The notes under the pieces were generated by a model that was not told the DNA's origin, searched no databases, and saw only the letters and a program-made list of their open reading frames with translations. Of a stretch of DNA of 61,542 nt, positions 55,621 through 61,542 are shown one piece after another (position 1 is the stretch's first letter; every line of letters begins with the position of its first letter). The position numbers and the translations under genes were made by a program. Source of the DNA: ZC4RG19 sp017577565 (GTDB lineage: Bacteria; Actinomycetota; Acidimicrobiia; Acidimicrobiales; VFJN01); NCBI GenBank assembly GCA_047459075.1, contig VSCH01000017.1:1-61542 (forward strand), in the 5' to 3' direction.

Positions 55621-55650
55621 CGCCGGCGACGGTAGCGTCGCCGGCGATGA
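55617..55650. promoter_or_regulatory. 34-bp palindromic bidirectional leaderless promoter
   Basis: A 14-base arm (TCATCGCCGGCGAC) and its exact complement (GTCGCCGGCGATGA) surround the core GGTAGC. Leftward -10 TACCGT (55634-55629) and rightward -10 TAGCGT (55633-55638) overlap by two bases. Each lies eight bases from its start codon. Both transcripts would be leaderless, and both cannot be occupied by polymerase at once. Confidence 0.75.
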
Positions 55651-57434
55651 CCGCCCCACCGATCCCCCGGCCCATGGCGCCCGACGAGCCGGCCGGGCCC
55701 GTCCACCTCGCCGGCCCGGACGACCGGCGGCGGGCCGCGGCCGTGGCCCGCCTCGTCGCCCGCGGCGAGCGGGCGGTGGGCGTCCGCCTCGACGGCCTGC
55801 GGGTCTGGGCGCTCGCCGGCGGCCGCCCCGAGGCCGGGCCGGACGACGGGCCGCTCGACGCCGAGGCGGCCGCCGACCGGCTCGCGCCGGCGCTCGAGGC
55901 CGCGACCGACGGCCGGCGCCGCCGGGCCCAGGGGCTGCACGTCACGCCCCGGTGGCTGGCCGAGCTGCTGGTCGACCGGGCGCTGCCGGCGGCGCCCGGT
56001 GCGGTCGCGGCCCACGGGCCCTGGCCGACGGTGTGCGACCCCGCCTGCGGCGGCGGCGCCGTGCTGCTGGCCGCGGCCCGCCACCTCCACCGCCTCGGCG
56101 TGCCCCGGCGGGCGGTCGTGCGCGACCTCGTCTGGGGCGCGGACATCGACCCGGTCGGGCTGGCCGCGGCCGAGGCGGCGCTCGCGCTCTGGGCGGGCGA
56201 GGTGCCACCCCCGGGCCGGCTGGTGGTCGGCGACCCCCTGCACGCGGGGGCGGCGGTGTGGGCCGACCCGCCGGCGGGCGGCTTCGGCGCCGTGGTCGGC
56301 AACCCGCCCTTCCAGTGCCAGCTCGACCGCGCGACGGCCCGCGGCGCCGCCGAGCGGCGGCGGCTCCGGGCGCGCTACGGTCCCGCGGTCCGGGCCTACA
56401 CGGACACGGCCTGGCTGTTCCTCCTCGCCGGCTGCGAGCTGGTCCGGCCGGGCGGCCGGGTCGTCCTCGTGCAGCCGCGGTCGGTCGTGGCCGCCCGCGA
56501 CGCGGCGGCGGTGCGGGCCGCCGTCGGGCAGCGGGCCGCGCTGGTCGACCTGTGGCTCGACGAGCGGCGGGCCTTCGGCGCCGCGGTGGCGGTCTGCGCC
56601 CCGGTGCTGGAGCGCCGGCGGGCGATCCGTCCCGGCGACCGGCGCGACGACGGGGACTGGCGTCGCCCGCTGGCCGAGCAGGCGGCCGTCCCGCCGGTGG
56701 ACCTCGGCCCGGGCCCGGTGCTGGGCGACCTGGCGGCCGTCGTCGCCGGCTTCCGGGACGAGTACTACGGGCTGGTCGGCGCCGTGCGGGAGCACGACGG
56801 CGAGGGCGGCGACGGCGCCCCCGGGGACCGGGCCGCGCCGGCCCGCCTGGTGACCAGCGGCGCCGTCGACTGGGCCGGCACGAGCTGGGGCGAGCGGCCC
56901 GTGCGGTTCGCGAAGCGCCGCTGGCGGGCGCCGGTCGTCGACCCGGACCTCCTCGCCGGGGCCCCGGCCGCCGCCCGGCGCTGGGTGGAGCGCAGCCGCG
57001 GGCCGAAGCTCGTCGTCGCCTCGCAGACGCGGGTCGTCGAGGCGGCCGTCGACGAGGAGGGGAGCTGGGTGCCGTCGGTCCCGGCCCTCGCCGTGCTGCC
57101 GGCCGACCCGGCCGACCTGTGGCTGGTGGCCGCCGCGGTGCTGTCGCCGGCGGCGACCGCCTGGCTGGCCCGGCGCAGCGCGGGGACGGCGCTCGACCGC
57201 CACGGGATCAAGGTGTCGGGGCCCGACCTGGCGGCCCTGCCGCTGCCGCGCCGGGAGGCGGCGTGGCGGGAGGCGGCGTCGGCCCTCCGGTGTTTCGCCG
57301 GCCGCCCGACCACCGTCGCGCTCGACCGCTACCTGGCCGCGGCGGCCGCCGCCTACGAGGTCGACGACGCCGTGACCACGTGGTGGCGGGATCGGGCGGG
57401 CCCGGCCGTGCGCATCCGTCCGACGGACGGCTAG
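55647..57434 (+). CDS. Orphan N6-adenine DNA methyltransferase-like protein
   Basis: The 595-residue protein has SAM-binding motif I (DPACGGGAVLLAA, residues 131-143) and the catalytic NPPF motif (residues 219-222) of gamma-class N6-adenine methylases (Eco57I/TaqI type), plus a target-recognition-like C-terminal half. No endonuclease gene is adjacent, so it appears to be a solitary methylase. ATG 55647 lies eight bases after TAGCGT. Its stop TAG also begins the -10 box of the metX riboswitch transcript. Confidence 0.82.
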   Translation: MTAPPIPRPMAPDEPAGPVHLAGPDDRRRAAAVARLVARGERAVGVRLDGLRVWALAGGRPEAGPDDGPLDAEAAADRLAPALEAATDGRRRRAQGLHVTPRWLAELLVDRALPAAPGAVAAHGPWPTVCDPACGGGAVLLAAARHLHRLGVPRRAVVRDLVWGADIDPVGLAAAEAALALWAGEVPPPGRLVVGDPLHAGAAVWADPPAGGFGAVVGNPPFQCQLDRATARGAAERRRLRARYGPAVRAYTDTAWLFLLAGCELVRPGGRVVLVQPRSVVAARDAAAVRAAVGQRAALVDLWLDERRAFGAAVAVCAPVLERRRAIRPGDRRDDGDWRRPLAEQAAVPPVDLGPGPVLGDLAAVVAGFRDEYYGLVGAVREHDGEGGDGAPGDRAAPARLVTSGAVDWAGTSWGERPVRFAKRRWRAPVVDPDLLAGAPAAARRWVERSRGPKLVVASQTRVVEAAVDEEGSWVPSVPALAVLPADPADLWLVAAAVLSPAATAWLARRSAGTALDRHGIKVSGPDLAALPLPRREAAWREAASALRCFAGRPTTVALDRYLAAAAAAYEVDDAVTTWWRDRAGPAVRIRPTDG

Positions 57435-57437
57435 CGT
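57432..57437 (+). promoter_or_regulatory. -10 box of the metX transcript (TAGCGT), on the methylase stop codon
   Basis: TAGCGT starts at the TAG stop of the methylase gene (57432-57434). The expected transcription start is near 57444, right where the riboswitch begins. Confidence 0.55.
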
Positions 57438-57441
57438 GTCC

Positions 57442-57600
57442 CTCGACATCAAGAGCGGCTCGGCCCTCCCGGGCCGGCCCGGCAACCTGGTTCGGACAGC
57501 CAAGGTGCCATCCCGGGCAACCGGGGATGCGGCTCGTCAGGAGCAACCAAGTGTCCGTCTCCCGAGTTCTTCACGGCTGTCCGGGCCCCGACAGCTCCAC
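57442..57600 (+). promoter_or_regulatory. SAM riboswitch (SAM-I/SAM-IV clan) upstream of metX
   Basis: Conserved boxes of the SAM clan are in order: ATCAAGAG (57448-57455), GGCAACC (57481-57487) and AAGGTGCCA (57502-57510), followed by a hairpin with a GCAA loop. CGGACA at 57493-57498, in the P3 loop region, is complementary to TGTCCG at 57552-57557, the position of the extra pseudoknot in SAM-IV-type switches. Further copies TGTCCG (57578-57583) and CGGACA (57602-57607, at the ribosome site) plus the stem GCTGTC/GACAGC (57576-57595) form the likely expression platform. The subtype is not certain; the context (metX-metY) supports it strongly. Confidence 0.8.
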
Positions 57601-57613
57601 GCGGACAGATCAG

Positions 57614-58921
57614 ATGGCCCGATCTCGACAGCCGACCCGCCCGGCGCCCGCCGGTGACCCGCTCGCGCCGGAGCCCAGCGGCAACGGCGACGGCGGCGTG
57701 CCGCACCCGCGGCCGATGGTGACCGACGACGGCCTGGGCTTCCGGCGGGCCCACCCGAGCGCGCTGCCGGTCACCGGCGCGTGGCGTCCCGGTGACCCGC
57801 CCGGCCGGCGCAAGTTCCTCGAGCTGCCCCCCGACCGGCCGTTCGCGCTCGAGGGTGGCGGGCTGCTGCGCGGGGTCGTGCTCGCCTACGAGACCTGGGG
57901 CGAGCTGTCGCCCGAGCGCGACAACGCCGTCCTCGTGTGCCACGCGCTGACCGGCGACAGCCACGCCCACGGGCGCATCGAGGCCGGCCACCCCACGCCC
58001 GGCTGGTGGAACGGCATCGTCGGCCCGGGCGCCGCCATCGACACCGAGCGGTGGTTCGTCGTCTGCGTCAACGTCCTCGGCGGGTGCCAGGGCACGACCG
58101 GGCCGGCGTCGCCGCACCCCGACGACGGCCGGCCGTGGGCCTCGCGGTTCCCGGTCGTCACGATCCGCGACATGGTGCGCACCCAGGCCGCCGTCGCCGA
58201 CCACTTGGGCATCGAGCGGTGGGCGCTCGTCGCCGGCGGCTCGATGGGCGGCATGCAGGTGCTCGAGTGGGGCGTGATGTACCCCGAGCGGGTGCGGGCG
58301 CTGCTGCCCATCGCCACGGCGGCCGCCGCCAGCGCCCAGCAGATCGGGTGGTGGAGCAGCGGCCGGCGGGCCATCGCCATGGACCCCCGCTGGCGGGGCG
58401 GCGAGTACTACGACGCCGAGCCCGGCGACGGCCCCCACGAGGGCCTGGCCATCGCCCGGATGATCTCGATGATGACCTTCCGCAGCGACGACGTGTTCAC
58501 GCAGCGGTTCGGGCGCCAGGTCGTCGAGCCGGTCGAGGGCTACTCGCTGTGGCAGCGGTTCCAGGTCGAGCGCTACCTGGAGTACCAGGGCGACAAGCTG
58601 GTCCGGCGCTTCGACGCCAACAGCTACCTGCTGCTCACCAAGGCCATGGACCTGCACGACCTCGGCCGGGGCCGCAACGGGCTGCGCCCGGCCTTCGCCC
58701 GCCTGCGGGCGCCGGTGCTGTCGGTGGGCATCAGCAGCGACATCCTCTACCCGCCGCACCAGTCGCGGGAGATCGCCGAGCTGGCCCGGGAGGCCGGCGT
58801 CCCGGCCCGCTACGCCGAGCTCGACAGCCCGCACGGGCACGACGCCTTCCTCATCGAGACGGAGCAGCTCGGTGCGGTGATCCGTGAGTTCCTGGCCAGC
58901 CTCGAGGACGACCATGACTGA
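57614..58921 (+). CDS. metX: Homoserine O-acetyltransferase
   Basis: First step of methionine synthesis from homoserine. The 435-residue alpha/beta-hydrolase-fold protein has the nucleophile Ser210 (AGGSMGGMQVLEW), the WWNGIVGPG and VNVLGGCQGTTGP blocks, Asp in SSDILYPP and His in PHGHDAFL. The first ~40 residues are Pro/Gly-rich and not part of the fold. ATG 57614 lies behind the SAM riboswitch; a GGA in CGGACA six bases upstream is a weak ribosome site. The next gene overlaps by eight bases. Confidence 0.92.
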   Translation: MARSRQPTRPAPAGDPLAPEPSGNGDGGVPHPRPMVTDDGLGFRRAHPSALPVTGAWRPGDPPGRRKFLELPPDRPFALEGGGLLRGVVLAYETWGELSPERDNAVLVCHALTGDSHAHGRIEAGHPTPGWWNGIVGPGAAIDTERWFVVCVNVLGGCQGTTGPASPHPDDGRPWASRFPVVTIRDMVRTQAAVADHLGIERWALVAGGSMGGMQVLEWGVMYPERVRALLPIATAAAASAQQIGWWSSGRRAIAMDPRWRGGEYYDAEPGDGPHEGLAIARMISMMTFRSDDVFTQRFGRQVVEPVEGYSLWQRFQVERYLEYQGDKLVRRFDANSYLLLTKAMDLHDLGRGRNGLRPAFARLRAPVLSVGISSDILYPPHQSREIAELAREAGVPARYAELDSPHGHDAFLIETEQLGAVIREFLASLEDDHD

Positions 58922-60158
58922 CACGCCCGGCTCCTGTCCGCCCGACGGCGCCGTCCCGGAGGCGACGGCGGAGATCGACGCCCGCTGGCACCCCGAGACG
59001 CGCGCCATCCGCGCCGGTCGCCGCTTCAGCCGCGACTCGCTCGCCCCCGTGCTGTTCCCGGCCACCACCTACGAGGTGGGCTCGGTCGAGGACCACCGGC
59101 GCATGGCCGGCGAGCCGCGCTCGACCCACTACTACTCCCGGTTCGGCAGCCCGACGGTGCACGAGTTCGAGCAGGCCGTCGCCGAGCTCGAGGGCGCCGA
59201 GGCGGCCCTGGCCTCGGCGTCGGGCATGGCGGCGATCACGGGGGTCGTCCTCGGCCTGTGCTCGGCCGGCGACCACGTCGTCGCCCAGCGCCAGGTCTTC
59301 TCGGTGACCTCGGCGCTGTTCACCTACCACCTGCCGCGCTTCGGCATCGAGGTGACCTTCGTCGACGGGACCGACCCCCAGCAGTTCGCCGACGCGGTGC
59401 GGCCGGGCCGCACGCAGCTCGTCTTCGCCGAGACGCCGGCCAACCCGGCCCTGGCGCTGACCGACATCGAGGCGATCGCCGCCATCCCCGGCCCGTTCAC
59501 GGTCATCGACTCGACCTTCGCCACCCCGGTGCTGCAGCAGCCCCTGGCGCTGGGCGCCGACCTCGTCGTCCACGCGGCGACCAAGGGCCTGGCCGGGCAC
59601 AACGACGCCCTGCTGGGCGTCGTGGCCGGCAGCCGCGACCTCATCGACGCCATCTGGGCGTGGCACGTCGTGCAGGGCGGCCAGGCCTCGCCGTTCGACG
59701 CCTGGAACGGCCTGCGCGGCATCCGCACGCTGTCGGCCCGGGTGCGCCAGCAGTGCGAGACCGCCCTGGCGGTCGCCGAGCACCTGGAGCGCCACCCCGC
59801 GGTCGCCCGGGTGTCGTACCCGGGGCTCGACTCGCACCCCCAGCGCGACCTGGCCAAGCGGCAGATGGCGGCGGGCGGGACGATCGTCGCCGTCGAGCTG
59901 GCCGGTGGGCTGGCCGCGGCCACGACGTTCTGCGAGTCGACCCGCGTCGCCCGCATGGCGCTGTCGCTCGGTGGCCCGGAGACGCTGGTCGTGCACCCCG
60001 CCTCGACGGTCGGGCGGCAGCTGACCCCGGCCGAGCGGGCGGAGCTGGGGATCTCGGACGGCCTGGTCCGCATCTCGGTCGGCCTCGAGCACGTCGACGA
60101 CCTGATCGCCGACCTCGACCAGGCGCTGGCCCGGGCCGAGGCCGCCGGCGCCGGCTGA
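58914..60158 (+). CDS. Trans-sulfuration PLP enzyme (O-acetylhomoserine sulfhydrylase / cystathionine gamma-synthase family)
   Basis: Uses the product of MetX to make cystathionine or homocysteine. The 414-residue protein has the PLP lysine (Lys224 in HAATKGLAGHND), FAETPANPAL and SRFGSPTVHEFE. The usual active-site Tyr (in a DxxYGxT context) is Phe129 (RQVFSVTSALF). Start ATG 58914 overlaps metX, so both genes share the SAM switch. Metabolic role is inferred from context. Confidence 0.87.
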   Translation: MTDTPGSCPPDGAVPEATAEIDARWHPETRAIRAGRRFSRDSLAPVLFPATTYEVGSVEDHRRMAGEPRSTHYYSRFGSPTVHEFEQAVAELEGAEAALASASGMAAITGVVLGLCSAGDHVVAQRQVFSVTSALFTYHLPRFGIEVTFVDGTDPQQFADAVRPGRTQLVFAETPANPALALTDIEAIAAIPGPFTVIDSTFATPVLQQPLALGADLVVHAATKGLAGHNDALLGVVAGSRDLIDAIWAWHVVQGGQASPFDAWNGLRGIRTLSARVRQQCETALAVAEHLERHPAVARVSYPGLDSHPQRDLAKRQMAAGGTIVAVELAGGLAAATTFCESTRVARMALSLGGPETLVVHPASTVGRQLTPAERAELGISDGLVRISVGLEHVDDLIADLDQALARAEAAGAG

Positions 60159-60229
60159 CGGCCGACCGCACGGCGACCGCGCCGCGGCGCGCCGGGCCGG
60201 GGCCGGACGGCGCGGCCTAGCCTGCCGCC

Positions 60230-61036
60230 GTGCCCGAGCTGCTGGAGGTCGAGACCTACCGCCGCCAGGCCGAGCGGGTGGTCGGGCGCCGCATCGCGGC
60301 CGCCGAGGCGCCCGACGCGTGGTTCGTCAAGGGCGCCGAGCCCGAGGAGGTCGTCGCCGCCGTGGTGGGGCGGTGCGTGGCCGCCGCCCGGCGGCGGGGC
60401 AAGCTTCTCGTGCTCGACCTCGCCGACCCGGCCGCCGGGGAGGCGGAGCCGCCGGCGGTCCGCCTCGGGTTGCACTTCGGGATGACCGGCCGCCTGATCG
60501 TCGACGGGTCGGCGGCGATCGAGCGCCTCGAGTACTCGAGCGGGCGGAACGACCCGGCGTGGGACCGCTTCGCCCTGCGCTTCGCGGACGGCACCGAGCT
60601 GCGGGTGCGCGACCCGCGACGGCTCGGGGGCGTCTCGCTCGACCCCGACGAGGACCGCCTCGGCCCCGACGCCCTCACCGCCGGCCGGGACGACGTCGCC
60701 GCCGCGCTGGGGTCGAGCCGGGCCCCGCTGAAGGCGCGGCTGCTCGACCAGTCGCGCCTGGCCGGCATCGGGAACCTGCTGGCCGACGAGATCCTCTTCC
60801 GGGCCGGGCTCGACCCCGCCCGGCCGGCCGGCGGCCTCGCGGACGGCGAGGTCGACGCCCTCCACGCCGCCATCCGGGAGGTGCTGGCCGACCTCGGCGC
60901 CCGGGGCGGCAGCCACACCGGCGACCTGCGGGAGGCGGCGGCGCTCGACGGGCTCTGCCCCCGCGACGGCGCCCCGATCGTGCGGCGCCGGGTCGGCGGG
61001 CGGACGACGCTGAGCTGCCCCGTCCACCAGCGGTGA
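60230..61036 (+). CDS. Fpg/Nei family DNA glycosylase
   Basis: Removes oxidised bases. The 268-residue protein starts PELLEVE after the GTG (N-terminal Pro as nucleophile, then Glu), with the HFGMTGRL block and the helix-two-turn-helix LDQSRLAGIGNLLADEILFRAG. The C-terminal zinc finger is unusual: ligands would be Cys243, Asp246, Cys263 and His266 instead of four cysteines. GTG 60230 lies six bases after TAGCCT (60218-60223). Confidence 0.9.
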   Translation: MPELLEVETYRRQAERVVGRRIAAAEAPDAWFVKGAEPEEVVAAVVGRCVAAARRRGKLLVLDLADPAAGEAEPPAVRLGLHFGMTGRLIVDGSAAIERLEYSSGRNDPAWDRFALRFADGTELRVRDPRRLGGVSLDPDEDRLGPDALTAGRDDVAAALGSSRAPLKARLLDQSRLAGIGNLLADEILFRAGLDPARPAGGLADGEVDALHAAIREVLADLGARGGSHTGDLREAAALDGLCPRDGAPIVRRRVGGRTTLSCPVHQR

Positions 61037-61143
61037 CCGCACGCCGGGCGGGGGTGGTTCACGCCGGGCGGCGGGCCGCCCTACAGTCGCTCCCCGCAGC
61101 GTAGGTACCATCACGGCGGCTGGGGGCCGACCAGGTGAACTCG

Positions 61144-61542
61144 ATGCTCGACCGCAGACGATCAGAGGCGGGCCCGGCGTGGCCGGCCAGCCGACGCCGC
61201 CCGCTGGCTGCGGCGGTCGTGGCCGCGGTGCTGTGGGCGCTCTGGACGGCCTCGCCTGCGGTGGCCCTGTGGGGGGATCCGCACGACCCCCCGGGGGAGA
61301 CGACGACCACGACCACGACCACCACGACGACAGCACCGTCGACGACGACGACCACGCGACCGCCGACGACCGCTCCGCCGCCGTCGACGGCGCCCGAGAC
61401 GACGGCGCCACCGCCGCCCGTCGAGGAGGAGGAGGAGGAGCCGCCGCCCGTCGTCGACGAGCCGGTCGAGGACGAGGTGGAGGAGGCCGAGGTCGTCGAG
61501 GTGGCGGCCGAGCCGGTCGGCGAGCTGACCTTCACGACGGTC
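61144..61542 (+). CDS. Secreted or cell-surface Thr/Pro/Glu-rich protein, N-terminal part
   Basis: Not recognised as a family. Seen: a basic N-terminus (LDRRRSEAG), a hydrophobic helix (PLAAAVVAAVLWALWTAS) ending in AVALWG like a signal peptide, then a Thr run, a Pro/Thr stretch and an acidic Glu/Val/Pro region. The frame remains open to the window end. ATG 61144 was chosen over the in-frame GTG at 61135 because AGGTGA lies just upstream of it as a Shine-Dalgarno sequence; a TACCAT -10-like box is at 61105-61112. Confidence 0.7.
   Translation, partial: MLDRRRSEAGPAWPASRRRPLAAAVVAAVLWALWTASPAVALWGDPHDPPGETTTTTTTTTTTAPSTTTTTRPPTTAPPPSTAPETTAPPPPVEEEEEEPPPVVDEPVEDEVEEAEVVEVAAEPVGELTFTTV

Noticed and set aside
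61300..61360. Thr-rich run as a microsatellite or repeat
   Set aside because: Codons mix ACG and ACC without a fixed repeat unit, so it is low-complexity protein sequence.

Overview
This window is very GC-rich (about three quarters G+C by eye), with densely packed genes and frequent GTG starts. The gene set points to a high-GC actinobacterium: an F420-type luciferase-like oxidoreductase, a Ku protein, a long P-loop Pta, a DrrAB-type exporter, a C-type glycyl-tRNA synthetase and a TerC protein behind a manganese riboswitch. The combination of pyruvate phosphate dikinase, AddAB-like recombination proteins and Thr/Pro-rich secreted proteins makes an Acidimicrobiia-like lineage my best guess, but that placement is inference. 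No plasmid, phage, insertion sequence, CRISPR or rRNA features were seen, so this looks like ordinary chromosome.

Layout. 1-7.8 kb: a leftward DNA-repair block (AddB-like, AddA-like, then a DinG/XPD-like helicase cut by the window edge). 7.9-12.7 kb: uppS-recO, an RDD membrane protein, glyS and an ArfB-like hydrolase. 12.7-15.3 kb: a three-gene ABC-2 exporter. 15.5-19.5 kb: pyruvate phosphate dikinase, then a manganese (yybP-ykoY) riboswitch driving a TerC protein. 19.5-24.4 kb: a methyltransferase, an aminoglycoside-phosphotransferase-like kinase, and a DrrAB-type exporter divergent from a MarR regulator. 24.5-28 kb: dnaG, a principal sigma factor, tRNA-Asn and a CAU tRNA that looks like tRNA-Ile2. 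28-32.9 kb: small accessory genes including a caspase-like (CHAT-type) protein. 33-40 kb: Ku, DUF2231 protein, aldehyde dehydrogenase and pta-ackA. 40-43.6 kb: inositol-phosphatase family protein, Nudix, a second sigma factor, DUF523 and tRNA-Val. 43.7-45.1 kb: three broken genes in a row. 45.2-52.6 kb: YbaK, MsrA, DUF3445, MBL-fold, IclR, acyl-CoA dehydrogenase, serine hydrolase. 52.7-61.5 kb: nucleotide cyclase, DEAD-box helicase, Nudix, GNAT, an orphan N6-adenine methylase, a SAM-riboswitch-controlled metX-metY pair, an Fpg/Nei glycosylase and the start of a secreted Thr/Pro-rich protein.

Regulatory style is the most striking property. About two dozen genes have a TAnnnT-like -10 box ending 6-8 bases before an ATG or GTG, with no Shine-Dalgarno sequence, which is the signature of leaderless transcription. 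Where Shine-Dalgarno sequences do occur, the genes are within operons (rpoD), behind riboswitches (terC) or have longer leaders (ppdK, the second sigma factor). The extreme case is a 34-bp near-perfect palindrome at 55617-55650 that seems to hold two overlapping -10 boxes and both start codons of a divergent gene pair.

The functional groups fit a free-living aerobic heterotroph with overflow or acetate metabolism (pta-ackA, ppdK), Met biosynthesis under SAM control, Mn-responsive TerC, end-joining plus recombinational repair, and two drug or lipid exporters.
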